Source: Mucilaginibacter oryzae (GTDB lineage Bacteria > Bacteroidota > Bacteroidia > Sphingobacteriales > Sphingobacteriaceae). From it: a DNA stretch of 57,346 nucleotides. Below the pieces are notes generated by a model. The model had not been told where the DNA came from, did not search any database, and was given only the letters and a program-made list of their open reading frames with translations. Below are positions 45,001-53,669 of the stretch, piece after piece (positions within the stretch are counted from its first letter, which is position 1; the number at the start of each line of letters is the position of its first letter). Made by a program: the position numbers and the translations under genes. The DNA is taken from the NCBI RefSeq assembly GCF_003148845.1, contig NZ_QGHA01000019.1, positions 1 through 57,346 of the forward strand, read 5' to 3'.

Positions 45001-45015
45001 CGCAAACCGTTTGCG
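45001..45015. promoter_or_regulatory. Palindrome in the regulator's 5' region
   Basis: CGCAAACCGTTTGCG is a perfect 7-1-7 palindrome between the TACTTTTG box (45036-45043, minus strand) and the regulator's ATG. It could be an operator for feedback control of the regulator gene; no partner protein is known. Confidence 0.35.
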
Positions 45016-45035
45016 TTATAGGTTAGTACAATGCG

Positions 45036-45043
45036 CAAAAGTA
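45036..45043 (-). promoter_or_regulatory. Regulator promoter -7 box
   Basis: TACTTTTG on the minus strand is a perfect TAnnTTTG followed by CGC. No clear -33 element is at the standard distance. It would drive the Kelch/SARP gene with a leader of about 50-80 bases. Confidence 0.5.
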
Positions 45044-45298
45044 GGCTTTTTTTGGCTATGCTGACTACCATTTTGAACGATTTACAACCACCTTAGTGTA
45101 ACGGGAATGATATGTTTACCCGCGCACCAATAAAAGTTCCTGTAAATTGAAGTACTGATGGAACGGGCGGCGCCCGCGGTAAAGGTTACCCGCTGCAATT
45201 CTCCCGTCCTCCCGGCGCGGTGGATGGTGCAATTGCTTTCAACCTGAAAAGGTATTTTCCGGGCTTTATTTTAAAATTTAACACTTATAAACGCGACC

Positions 45299-45351
45299 AA
45301 ATGTTAAATTTTAGCGATGAAATGTTAAATATACAGTACTAAATGTTAAAA
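45299..45351 (+). promoter_or_regulatory. Three direct repeats phased at 21 bp, putative operator
   Basis: AAATGTTAAAT occurs at 45299-45309 and 45320-45330, and AAATGTTAAAA at 45341-45351: each start is exactly 21 bases after the last, about two helix turns. A TTG (45355-45357) follows 3 bases later and TATATTTTG (45376-45384) after an 18-base spacer, a near-consensus promoter for the barrel gene. Direct repeats immediately upstream of the -33 box are the binding layout of SARP and OmpR-type activators, so the divergent regulator is the likely ligand. Binding itself is inference. Confidence 0.6.
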
Positions 45352-45402
45352 CCCTTGCACAACTAACTATTTAGTTATATTTTGGCTCTCATAATAAACC
45401 TT

Positions 45403-48204
45403 ATGAGAATCACATTTATAGCACTTATCTTAATCTGTTTCGGTTTAACTGCTTCACTTGCCCAAACTAACTATAGTGTAAAAGGAAAAGTTGCCGACAC
45501 CGTATCCAACTCAAACCTTGTTAATGCCAGCGTAAGCGTAATCTCGGCAAAAGATTCTATCCTCCAAAAATTTACCCGCGTTAAGGATGATGGTACGTTT
45601 ACCATTACCAACCTTAACAAAGGGAAATTCATTTTGGTGGCCACCTATCCGGGCTACGCCGATTTTGTGGAGCGCTTCACTTTAGATTCGGCGCATACCA
45701 CCCACAGCTTCGGCACGGTAAGCATGCTGCTTAAAGAGCGCCTTTTAAAAGAGGTTATTGTAAAGGGGAAAGCCGCCGCCATTAAAATTAAGGGCGACAC
45801 CACCGAGTTTAACCCGGCCGCTTACAATATCCAGCCTAACTCGAAAGTGGAAGACCTGCTGAAGCAGCTTCCCGGCATTGAAGTGGATAAAGACGGCAAA
45901 ATTACCGCGCAGGGCCAAACCGTAAAAAAAGTACTGGTTGATGGCGAGGAATTTTTTGGCGATGACCCCACCCTCGTTACCAAAAACCTGCGGGCCGATA
46001 TGGTTGATAGGGTGCAGCTTTACGATAAAAAAAGCGACCAGGCAGCCTTTACCGGCATTGATGATGGCGTGAAAGATAAAACCATCAACATTAAACTGAA
46101 AGAAGATAAAAAGAACGGCTATTTCGGCAAATTAGACGGGGGCATAGGTACCGATGGCTATTACCAGGGCCAGGCCTTGTTTAACCGCTTTAAGGGCAAA
46201 CAGAAATTTTCGCTTTACGGCACGCTGGGTAACAACGGCAAAACAGGCTTAGGCTGGGAAGATAACAATAAGTATGGCGGCGGGGGCGGCATGGAAATGA
46301 GCGATGACGGCGGTTTTTATTTCTTTAGCGGCGGCGGCGATGACCTTGACAATTTCAGCGGTCGCTATAACGGGGAGGGTAAACCTATAGCCCGTACCGG
46401 CGGCGCCCATTTCGATACCAAATGGAACGGCGACAAGGAATCGTTAAACGCCAATTATAAGATAGGCTCGCTTACTGTTGACGGTACTAAAAACACGCAA
46501 ACGCTCAATAGCTTTCCGGGTAATATATCTAATGTTAACAGTGATGAAACAAACCATAATTACCTGTTTCGCCAAAAGCTTGATCTCAACTACCAGGTAA
46601 AGATAGATTCGATGCAAAACCTGAAGATCACTGCCGACGGTACTTTGCGCAACACCAACACCCGGAGTAATTTTGCTACCAAAACCGCCCGCCTTGATGG
46701 CAGCCTCATTAACAGCAACGGCCGCGATAACACCGCCGATGTGGATAGCAAGGTGTTTAACGCCAGCGCTTTTTACACCAAAAAGTTTAAAAAGAAAAGC
46801 CGCACCCTATCGGTAAATTTCAGAACCAGCATTGACGAAAGCGATTCGAAAGGTTTCCTGAAATCGAAAACCACCTTTTTTGATTCTGTTGGCGTATTTA
46901 AACGTGATACCACTATTGATCAGTTTAAGGCCAATAAAACACGAAGCACCAATATCAATACCAATATTACCTATACCGAGCCGCTAGTAAAAGATTTTAC
47001 CCTGGCCTTAAGCTATGCCATATCAGTAAACAACGCCAATAATGACAGGCGCACGTTTAACAAACCGGTAAGCACAGCCTCTGCCTACTCAGCCCTGGAT
47101 AGCCTTTACAGCAGTGATTATAAACTGAACCAGTTATCAAACCAGGGCGGCGCTGTTTTCAATCTGCAGAAAAAAAGTTTCACTTTTAACTTTGGTACTA
47201 AGGTAGCCGGCGTTAAGTTTAAACAGGTTGATGAGTTTGGCCGCAGGTCTGATCTGGTCCGTAACTTCACCAACTGGTTTCCGCAGGCAAGTTTTCAGTA
47301 TAAAATATCCAAACAGTCAAGCATCCGTGTAAGCTATAATGGTAATACAACCCAGCCCAGCCTTGATGATATCCAGCCGGTACTGGTTAATACCGACCCT
47401 TTGAACATCCGCAACGGTAACGCCGGGTTAAAACCATCGTTTACTAACCGTTACAACATCAGCTATAACTCGTACAAGGTAATCAGCAACCAGTACATCT
47501 GGATTAGCGGTTCGTATTCAACTACCAGTAACCCTATAGTTAGCAACGTTGTGCGCGATACCACTACAGGTATCAGCACTTATAAATCGTCAAACTTAAA
47601 CCGCTCAACCAGTAATTTCTGGGCTAACAGCTATTTTGAACGAAAAATACCGGGAGTGGATATCAACGCGGGGTTTGAGCTATCGGCCAATGGCAATACC
47701 TATTACAACTTATCCAACAATATATTAAACGAAACCAAATCATACAGCTACTCCGGAAGCCTCAGGTTCTCTAAATACAAAGAGAAAAAATATGACGCCT
47801 GGATTTCAGGAGGCCCTAATTATACCGTTAACTCTTCATCATTAAATAAAACGCTGAACAACAACGGCCGGGGGTTCAATGCCAATGGCGGGTTTAATAT
47901 TTACCTGCCCGGCAAATTCCAGATCGGCTCAGATGGTAACTACACGTATAATGCCCCAACCAAATCATTCCCACAGGATTTTAGAAGGTTTTTGTTAAAT
48001 GCCAATATCTCGCGCACTTTTTTTAAAGACGCGTTAAAGGCAGCCATTTCGGGCAACGACCTGTTAAATCAAAATACAGGTTATAACCGCAGCGGGGCGG
48101 CAAACATCATTACGCAGGAGCGTTATACCACCATCAGGAGATACTTTATGTTTTCGCTCACCTGGGATTTTAATAAAGTTGGAGGCGGCGCACCTAAAAA
48201 ATAA
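45403..48204 (+). CDS. Outer-membrane barrel protein with CarboxypepD-like N-domain
   Basis: A 933-residue TonB-receptor-like outer-membrane protein of the PF14905 type. A signal peptide (1-21, LAQ) precedes a carboxypeptidase-regulatory-like beta sandwich (NYSVKGKVADTVSNSNLVNASVSVISAKDS), then a plug-like region (NPAAYNIQPNSKVEDLLKQLPGIEVDKDGKITAQGQTVKKVLVDGEEFFGDDPTLVTKNL). The remaining ~650 residues are long beta strands ending YFMFSLTWDF, a C-terminal aromatic. A glycine-rich loop GGGGGMEMSDDGG lies at about 295-305. No TonB box was looked for systematically. The gene is 6 bases upstream of the GLPGLI gene. Confidence 0.9.
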   Translation: MRITFIALILICFGLTASLAQTNYSVKGKVADTVSNSNLVNASVSVISAKDSILQKFTRVKDDGTFTITNLNKGKFILVATYPGYADFVERFTLDSAHTTHSFGTVSMLLKERLLKEVIVKGKAAAIKIKGDTTEFNPAAYNIQPNSKVEDLLKQLPGIEVDKDGKITAQGQTVKKVLVDGEEFFGDDPTLVTKNLRADMVDRVQLYDKKSDQAAFTGIDDGVKDKTINIKLKEDKKNGYFGKLDGGIGTDGYYQGQALFNRFKGKQKFSLYGTLGNNGKTGLGWEDNNKYGGGGGMEMSDDGGFYFFSGGGDDLDNFSGRYNGEGKPIARTGGAHFDTKWNGDKESLNANYKIGSLTVDGTKNTQTLNSFPGNISNVNSDETNHNYLFRQKLDLNYQVKIDSMQNLKITADGTLRNTNTRSNFATKTARLDGSLINSNGRDNTADVDSKVFNASAFYTKKFKKKSRTLSVNFRTSIDESDSKGFLKSKTTFFDSVGVFKRDTTIDQFKANKTRSTNINTNITYTEPLVKDFTLALSYAISVNNANNDRRTFNKPVSTASAYSALDSLYSSDYKLNQLSNQGGAVFNLQKKSFTFNFGTKVAGVKFKQVDEFGRRSDLVRNFTNWFPQASFQYKISKQSSIRVSYNGNTTQPSLDDIQPVLVNTDPLNIRNGNAGLKPSFTNRYNISYNSYKVISNQYIWISGSYSTTSNPIVSNVVRDTTTGISTYKSSNLNRSTSNFWANSYFERKIPGVDINAGFELSANGNTYYNLSNNILNETKSYSYSGSLRFSKYKEKKYDAWISGGPNYTVNSSSLNKTLNNNGRGFNANGGFNIYLPGKFQIGSDGNYTYNAPTKSFPQDFRRFLLNANISRTFFKDALKAAISGNDLLNQNTGYNRSGAANIITQERYTTIRRYFMFSLTWDFNKVGGGAPKK

Positions 48205-48210
48205 CCTATC

Positions 48211-48984
48211 ATGAAAAAGATATTAACCATAGCAACCTTACTGATATTGAGCGCCAACCTGTTGATGGCGCAGGCCAATAAACATTTCACCTTTCACGGC
48301 ATTATTGAGTTTGATAAAACATCCAATACCTGGGCTATGATGCAAAAGATGATCAATAAAGATAATGAAACCTGGTACCAGCCGATGTTTGATCAGTATA
48401 AGAAAAACCGGCCCCAGTTCAGGGTATTAAAAAGCACGCTTAAATTTGGCAACAACCAAACGCTTTTTACGCCTATTGAACCCGAATCAACGTCAGGATA
48501 CTGGGGCGATCCGTTGATGTCGTCGCAAAACAATACCATATTTTCTGATTATAATACAGGTATGAGCGTAACTCAGAAAAATGTATTTGAAGAAACGTTT
48601 TTGGTAAAAGATACCACCCGCCGTATTAAGTGGAAGCTCACCGGCGAAACCCGAGAAATTGCTGGCTACCAATGCCGCCGGGCCAACGGCCTGATCCTTG
48701 ATTCGATTTACGTGGTAGCTTTTTATACCGAGGAGATCCCCGTTTCGGGCGGACCGGAGTCATTCAATGGTTTACCGGGGATGATCTTGGGCGTAGCGCT
48801 TCCGCACGAGAACATTACCTGGTTCGCTACCAAAGTTACCGAGCAACCTATCGACGAAAAATCATTAACAGCGCCCAAAAAGGGAAAACCAGCTACCAAC
48901 AAAAGCTTCATGACCGTATTGCAAAACGCCATGAAAGATTGGGGCGACCAGGGGAAGGCTAACCTGAAGGGCTTTTCGCTGTAG
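48211..48984 (+). CDS. GLPGLI family protein
   Basis: A 257-residue exported protein (signal peptide 1-20, LMAQ) with the eponymous motif as GLPGMI in ESFNGLPGMILGVALPHENI. KFGNNQTLFTP and AGYQCRRANG are other family landmarks. The family is confined to Bacteroidetes and often follows outer-membrane barrels of the preceding type; it probably acts in the periplasm or at the outer membrane, activity unknown. It starts 6 bases after the barrel gene, so the two form an operon, closed by a strong terminator. Confidence 0.92.
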   Translation: MKKILTIATLLILSANLLMAQANKHFTFHGIIEFDKTSNTWAMMQKMINKDNETWYQPMFDQYKKNRPQFRVLKSTLKFGNNQTLFTPIEPESTSGYWGDPLMSSQNNTIFSDYNTGMSVTQKNVFEETFLVKDTTRRIKWKLTGETREIAGYQCRRANGLILDSIYVVAFYTEEIPVSGGPESFNGLPGMILGVALPHENITWFATKVTEQPIDEKSLTAPKKGKPATNKSFMTVLQNAMKDWGDQGKANLKGFSL

Positions 48985-49012
48985 CTGCCCACAATATCAA
49001 TTAATGGCTAAT

Positions 49013-49048
49013 AAAAAAGGTCATTGCCCGGGGGCAATGACCTTTTTT
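49013..49048. terminator. Strong bidirectional terminator
   Basis: AAAAAAGGTCATTGCCC (49013-49029) is perfectly inverse to 49032-49048, a 17-base stem with A-run and T-run tails. It ends the GLPGLI operon and the convergent sugar operon. Confidence 0.9.
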
Positions 49049-49068
49049 ATTTATGCTTTATCAAAGAA

Positions 49069-49857
49069 CTACGCGTTAGCCAAAGCCCTGTCCAGGTGAA
49101 CATAACCGCCGTCAACATAAATTAACTGTCCGGTGGTATGGCTTGATACCGGCGACAATAAAAACGCCACGGTACTGGCAATTTCCTCGGCTGTGGTCAT
49201 CCTGTTTCCCAGAGGGATTTTTGATTCGATCTCCTTTAATTTAGCTTCCGGGTCGGGCAGGGTTTTAATCCAGTTGGCATAAAGCGGTGTCCAGCACTCG
49301 GCCACTACCAGCGCGTTAACGCGGATGCCGTATTTTAACAGCTCAACAGCCCACTCGCGGGTAAGCGCGTTACGGCCGCCATTTGCTGCCGCGTAACCCG
49401 AAGTATTTCCCTGGCCGGTATCGGCGGTTTTGGAGGTGATGTTCAGGATGGCGCCTTTTGATTTTTTCAGTTCGGGCAAGGCGTAATGTGCCATCAGGTA
49501 ATAATGAACAACGTTTTTATGCAGCGAAGCCATAAAGCCTTCGTAATCGCCGCTTTCCAGGCCAACCCCGTCGTTCACACCGGCATTGTTTACCAGCCCG
49601 TCAATACGGCCATATTTGGCCACTACTTCGTTAATGGCATTTTCGCTTGCCTTAGGGTCGGTGAGTTCGGCTACCACCTGGTGCGCTTCGCCGCCAATGG
49701 CTTCAATTTCCTGCACAACTTTCAGGTTGTCGGTTTCATTACGGCCAATTATTACCGGTATCGCGCCTTCCGAAGCTAAAACCTTCGCTATTCCCTCGCC
49801 TATTCCTTTGGCACCGCCGGTAACTATAATTACCTTATCTGTAAGTTGTAAATTCAT
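49069..49857 (-). CDS. SDR oxidoreductase of the sugar operon, catalytic Lys replaced
   Basis: A 262-residue SDR of the L-fucose/D-arabinose dehydrogenase-like type. The cofactor site is TGGAKGIGEGIAK, NNAGVNDG follows, and the active-site segment reads TSGYAAANGGRNALTREW. The catalytic set should be Tyr-x-x-x-Lys, but the Lys position is Asn (AAT). RVNALVVAECWTPLYANWIKTLPDPE is a distinctive downstream signature. Other features are intact. Either this protein is catalytically impaired or it has changed function. It is the last gene of the operon. Confidence 0.85.
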   Translation of the reverse strand: MNLQLTDKVIIVTGGAKGIGEGIAKVLASEGAIPVIIGRNETDNLKVVQEIEAIGGEAHQVVAELTDPKASENAINEVVAKYGRIDGLVNNAGVNDGVGLESGDYEGFMASLHKNVVHYYLMAHYALPELKKSKGAILNITSKTADTGQGNTSGYAAANGGRNALTREWAVELLKYGIRVNALVVAECWTPLYANWIKTLPDPEAKLKEIESKIPLGNRMTTAEEIASTVAFLLSPVSSHTTGQLIYVDGGYVHLDRALANA

Positions 49858-49877
49858 TTTTTGGTATGATAGATATA

Positions 49878-51158
49878 TTAATGAGAGCCCGATATGGCGA
49901 GCTTTTTAACTTTATGATTATTAATGGCGAATATTAAAATGCCCAGGAAACAAATTCCGGGTACAATATAAGCCAATTGGATGTTATGTGTGGCATCAGA
50001 TATCCTGCCCATAATTACAGGGAATATGGCGCCGCCAACTATCCCCATAATTACCAGCGATGAGCCAAGTTTGGTTTTAGCGCCCAGGCCGCGGATACTT
50101 AACGAAAATATGGTTGGGAACATGATAGACATGAAGAACCAGGTAGCCATCAGTACGTAAACAGCAACCTTACCGTGTAACATCACCACCATGGTTATCA
50201 GGAAAATATTGACCACCGCGTAAGTAATAAGCAACTTAACCGGGCTAAAATAGCGCATCAGCAAGGTGCCGATAAACCTTCCGGCCATAAAACCTGCCGA
50301 CGCTACGGTTAAATAAACCGATGCCGGCTGCTCTGCAAAACCTGCTACCTTTTCGGAATAGCGGATAAAAAAGCTGCTGATACCGGCCTGCGCCCCTACG
50401 TATAAAAACTCGGCAAGAATACCGGCCCTCAAACTTTTCACCTGTAACAATTCCTTTATTCTTACGCCAAGCGAACGGTTGTCATTAACCGCCTCATCGC
50501 TGGTTTCTTCAACAATTGGCGGAAAATGTGTGCGGTAAATCAAAAACGCCACTACAAGTACGGTTGCACCTATTACCAGGAAAGGTAATTGTACAGATGA
50601 GGCTTCGTGATTAAGATATTCATTCAACTGCTCCGGCGACATTTTGCTCGATTCGGCATCTGTTAAAACCTTTCCCGAAAGGATGTAGTGGCCGCCAATC
50701 CACGGCGCCAGCGTAGCTGCCAAACCGTTAAATGATTGTGAGAAATTGATGCGGCGTTCGGCCCCGGCCGGGTCGCCCAATACGGTTATATAGGGGTTGG
50801 CGGCTGTTTCTAAAAACGCCGCACCCGAAAATACGATGAACAGCGCCGCCAGAAAGAACGCATAGTTGCGTACAGCCGCTGCCGGAAAAAACAGGAAGGC
50901 CCCTACCGAAAACAGTATCAAACCTAAAATGATCCCGCCTTTATAGCCGTATTTTTTCATAAACTGGGCGGCCGGGATAGGTAATATAAAGTAAGCTATA
51001 TAAGAAGCGGAATCAATCAGTGAAGATTGGAGATCGTTTAGCTGGCAGGCCTTTTTAAGGTGAGGGATCAATATCGGGTTAAGGTTAAGCGCAAACCCCC
51101 AGATAAAGAACAGGGACGTAACTAAGGCTACTGCGAAGAGCGTGTTGTTTTTTGACAT
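49878..51158 (-). CDS. fucP: FucP-type sugar:proton symporter
   Basis: A 426-residue major-facilitator porter with twelve hydrophobic segments. The opening ALVTSLFFIWGFALNLNPILIPHLKKACQLND and GAFLFFPAA...FLETAANPYITVLGDP match the FucP/GluP subgroup, which imports L-fucose and, in E. coli, also D-arabinose and L-galactose. It lies between the FAH and SDR genes with 18-20-base gaps, so it is the operon's uptake step. Confidence 0.9.
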   Translation of the reverse strand: MSKNNTLFAVALVTSLFFIWGFALNLNPILIPHLKKACQLNDLQSSLIDSASYIAYFILPIPAAQFMKKYGYKGGIILGLILFSVGAFLFFPAAAVRNYAFFLAALFIVFSGAAFLETAANPYITVLGDPAGAERRINFSQSFNGLAATLAPWIGGHYILSGKVLTDAESSKMSPEQLNEYLNHEASSVQLPFLVIGATVLVVAFLIYRTHFPPIVEETSDEAVNDNRSLGVRIKELLQVKSLRAGILAEFLYVGAQAGISSFFIRYSEKVAGFAEQPASVYLTVASAGFMAGRFIGTLLMRYFSPVKLLITYAVVNIFLITMVVMLHGKVAVYVLMATWFFMSIMFPTIFSLSIRGLGAKTKLGSSLVIMGIVGGAIFPVIMGRISDATHNIQLAYIVPGICFLGILIFAINNHKVKKLAISGSH

Positions 51159-51176
51159 CAGTATTAATTGGTTGTA

Positions 51177-52049
51177 TTATTTTTCTTTCTTGTTTAGTTG
51201 ATCGTACTTTTTATTGATAGCTACCAGGTTAACCAGCTCGCCAATATGATCGATATTGATCTTTACCACATCACCAACCTGCAAAGTAAATGAAGGCGGC
51301 GGTACCAGGCAAGTACCTGTCATTAAAAAGCACCCGTAAGGAAAATCGCATTCGCTGTATAAATAAGCGGTAAGTTCGGCAAACGAACGCTTGATGCGCG
51401 ATACCGCCGTTTCATCTTCAAAAACCAATTCGCCATTACGCGTTATAGTCATGCGGATCACCGTTTCGGCGGGGATAGGTGATGAGGTAACGTAAAGACA
51501 GGGCCCCAGCGCCGCGCTTTTTTCGTAAACTTTGGCTTGCGGTAAATAAAGGGCGTTTTCGCCTTCAATACTGCGCGAACTCATGTCATTGCCAATGGTA
51601 TATCCCTGTATGTTACCGTTGCTGTTCACCAGTAAGGTAAGCTCCGGTTCAGGAACATTCCAGTTGGAATCTTTGCGGATATAAACTTCGCCATTATGGC
51701 CGGACACGCGATGCGCCAGCGATTTAAAAAACAGTTCGGGGCGGGGAGCATCATAAACCTTATCGTACAGGCTTGCCCCCGCTTCTGATTCTTCCATGCG
51801 GGCATCCCGGCTGCGTAAATAAGTTACCCCGGCAGCCCATACTTCCTGGTTACCTATCGGCGGTAATATCCTTCCGTTTAAATACTCGGCTTCCACACCG
51901 GCGCTTAACGGCGTTGTGTCGGCAGTTATTGATTCGAGGTAACCGCTTAGATCATCCCGGTTGATGAGTTTATCCCAATCATCGTCAATTATGTATGACG
52001 ATCCTGCATGCTGCAGCAAGCTGCCTTTAACCAGTTTATATAGTTTCAT
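51177..52049 (-). CDS. FAH-family enzyme, 2-keto-3-deoxy-sugar-acid type
   Basis: A 290-residue fumarylacetoacetate-hydrolase-fold protein. Metal ligands should be the Glu residues in VPEPELTLLV and the Asp in GNDMSSRSIEGENALYLPQAKVYEKSAALGP. The segments YDKVYDAPRPELFFK and LYLPQAKVYEKSAALGP are those I recall from 2-keto-3-deoxy-D-arabinonate dehydratases (KdaD), which make 2-oxoglutarate semialdehyde. L-2,4-diketo-3-deoxyfuconate hydrolase is the alternative. The start ATG overlaps the stop of the upstream GH172 gene by one base (TGATG). Confidence 0.82.
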   Translation of the reverse strand: MKLYKLVKGSLLQHAGSSYIIDDDWDKLINRDDLSGYLESITADTTPLSAGVEAEYLNGRILPPIGNQEVWAAGVTYLRSRDARMEESEAGASLYDKVYDAPRPELFFKSLAHRVSGHNGEVYIRKDSNWNVPEPELTLLVNSNGNIQGYTIGNDMSSRSIEGENALYLPQAKVYEKSAALGPCLYVTSSPIPAETVIRMTITRNGELVFEDETAVSRIKRSFAELTAYLYSECDFPYGCFLMTGTCLVPPPSFTLQVGDVVKINIDHIGELVNLVAINKKYDQLNKKEK

Positions 52050-53221
52050 CAGTTTACTTCCAGTTCGTCTTTAGTTGGCAATTTGGGGAAGGGGCCGTGT
52101 TGGCCTGTCTGATACCAGAACACGGTCGACGCGATATCATCCTGCAAAGGCAAATAGCGGCCATCATGCCGCCAGCCCAATGCCTGTATGGTAACCTTTA
52201 AACTTTTTTCAAAGCGTATGGGATCGGCAATATGCCAGCGGTATAAACCAAAGCGCTGCGCTACTTCATAATGCCCGTCGCCACGGATCACCTGTGGTAA
52301 GCCGCTGTAAGGGCCGCTGAATTCGGTATATTCCGTACCGCTTTTTTCCTTGCCGTCGGCATCTTTATGGCGGGTATCAAAATCGTATGACCCGCAAAAG
52401 TAATCTTCCGTGCCGGTGCCGTTAATAGTAGGGAATTGGGTATCCCCATCCATAAAAAACTTGATTTCCCCCTCGCCCCACCAGCCGTTTTTATTGGCGC
52501 CGTAGGCAAGGTAGGTACCCACATAGTGCCCCTTGCCCTGAATGCTGTCTACCAAAACAAAATCCTTTTTATACGGCAATGGGTTTACCCTGCGAAACTG
52601 CGCGTGGAAATACCCGGCATCGGCAGGAACATCGGTTAAGGTGTAATCAACCTGGTAATAAAGCACCATATCGGCATCATCAATGTTTTCCATGGTGATG
52701 CGGCATTTTTTGCGGAACGGCATGGGCCAGTAGCAGTTAAAGGCACTGCCCGGATTAACCGCCACCGCCAGCGATTGTACCGGCGCGTATTTACCCCAGC
52801 CCATGCAAAAAAAATCGCCTACGGGCACTTCAACCGATGGTGTGGTTTCATCATCCCAATAAAAGCGGATGATGGAATATCGCCAGTTACCGGTGGGCGT
52901 CATCCAGATATGTTGGATGGCACCGGAGCCGTTTATTTCGGCAATGGTAAATGTGGTGTGTTTTTTGATAACAACGCTCGGGCTTACCTTCCAGGTCCGC
53001 CCCAGATCGCGCGCGGCATTAGCGCCGGTGCCTTCGGTAGCCATGCCGCCCTTGCCTTTTTCGCCGGTAAAATTTTCAGGGCTGATTGATCTGGTTTTAG
53101 CGTCAGATACCCGGTAAAGATTTCCGAGACCAACCTCGAGGCCATTGAACTTTTGTTGCGCGCCGACAGGTAAAGCCACGATAACAAGCAGGCAGATCGA
53201 TAAAAAATAATTTCTGACCAT
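52049..53221 (-). CDS. Secreted GH172 (DUF2961) glycoside hydrolase
   Basis: A 390-residue exported enzyme (signal peptide 1-21, VGAQ) of family DUF2961, now glycoside hydrolase family 172. Landmarks are GSGAIQHIWMT near 97, the acidic VEVPVGDFFCMGWG, FMDGDTQFPTINGTGTEDYFCGSYDF, where the Glu of GTEDYF is the likely catalytic acid, and LPQVIRGDGHYEVAQRFGLYRWHI. Characterised members act on alpha-D-arabinofuranosides or alpha-D-fructofuranosides. It is the first gene of the four-gene operon and probably supplies its sugar. Confidence 0.9.
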   Translation of the reverse strand: MVRNYFLSICLLVIVALPVGAQQKFNGLEVGLGNLYRVSDAKTRSISPENFTGEKGKGGMATEGTGANAARDLGRTWKVSPSVVIKKHTTFTIAEINGSGAIQHIWMTPTGNWRYSIIRFYWDDETTPSVEVPVGDFFCMGWGKYAPVQSLAVAVNPGSAFNCYWPMPFRKKCRITMENIDDADMVLYYQVDYTLTDVPADAGYFHAQFRRVNPLPYKKDFVLVDSIQGKGHYVGTYLAYGANKNGWWGEGEIKFFMDGDTQFPTINGTGTEDYFCGSYDFDTRHKDADGKEKSGTEYTEFSGPYSGLPQVIRGDGHYEVAQRFGLYRWHIADPIRFEKSLKVTIQALGWRHDGRYLPLQDDIASTVFWYQTGQHGPFPKLPTKDELEVN

Positions 53222-53523
53222 AAATTTATCTTTAAAATCATTTAACGCAAATTGGCAATGCGCTGCAGGCTTACTTGTTAATATTTGAGGCTTTGGTTAA
53301 AAGCTATTTACAATCATATTGATAATTTTCGGCTGCGTATACTCTTTTATAAGCATAACATTCGCATATTTTGGCATTGGTAATTGACGGCTGATAAAGC
53401 TAATTCAAAATTTACTAAATAAACCAACATGCCTGTAAAAAACAGGATAGATAAATTACCAAACCGAGGTAACACGCCAGAGATCGCTTTTAAAATGAGT
53501 TGCCATTATCTCAGCCAGGAAGT

Positions 53524-53601
53524 CTCACCCCAACCCTCTCCAAAGGAGAGGGAGCACCTTATTCTTTAAAGTCCTCTCATTTGGAGAGGATTTAGGTGAG
53601 G
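53524..53601. repeat. CTCTCC-family palindromic repeat
   Basis: CTCACCCCAACCCTCTCC (53524-53541) and GGAGAGGATTTAGGTGAGG (53583-53601) are imperfect inverses. Further copies: 35849-35927, a partial one near 54259-54285, and the one interrupted by the insertion at 20273-21306. No gene is visible in 53222-53669. Confidence 0.8.
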
Positions 53602-53669
53602 CTACGTATGGTATGTTTTTTTAAAAGCGATTGTTATAGTAATGCGCCAAATAAAACACATTTTTGCAT

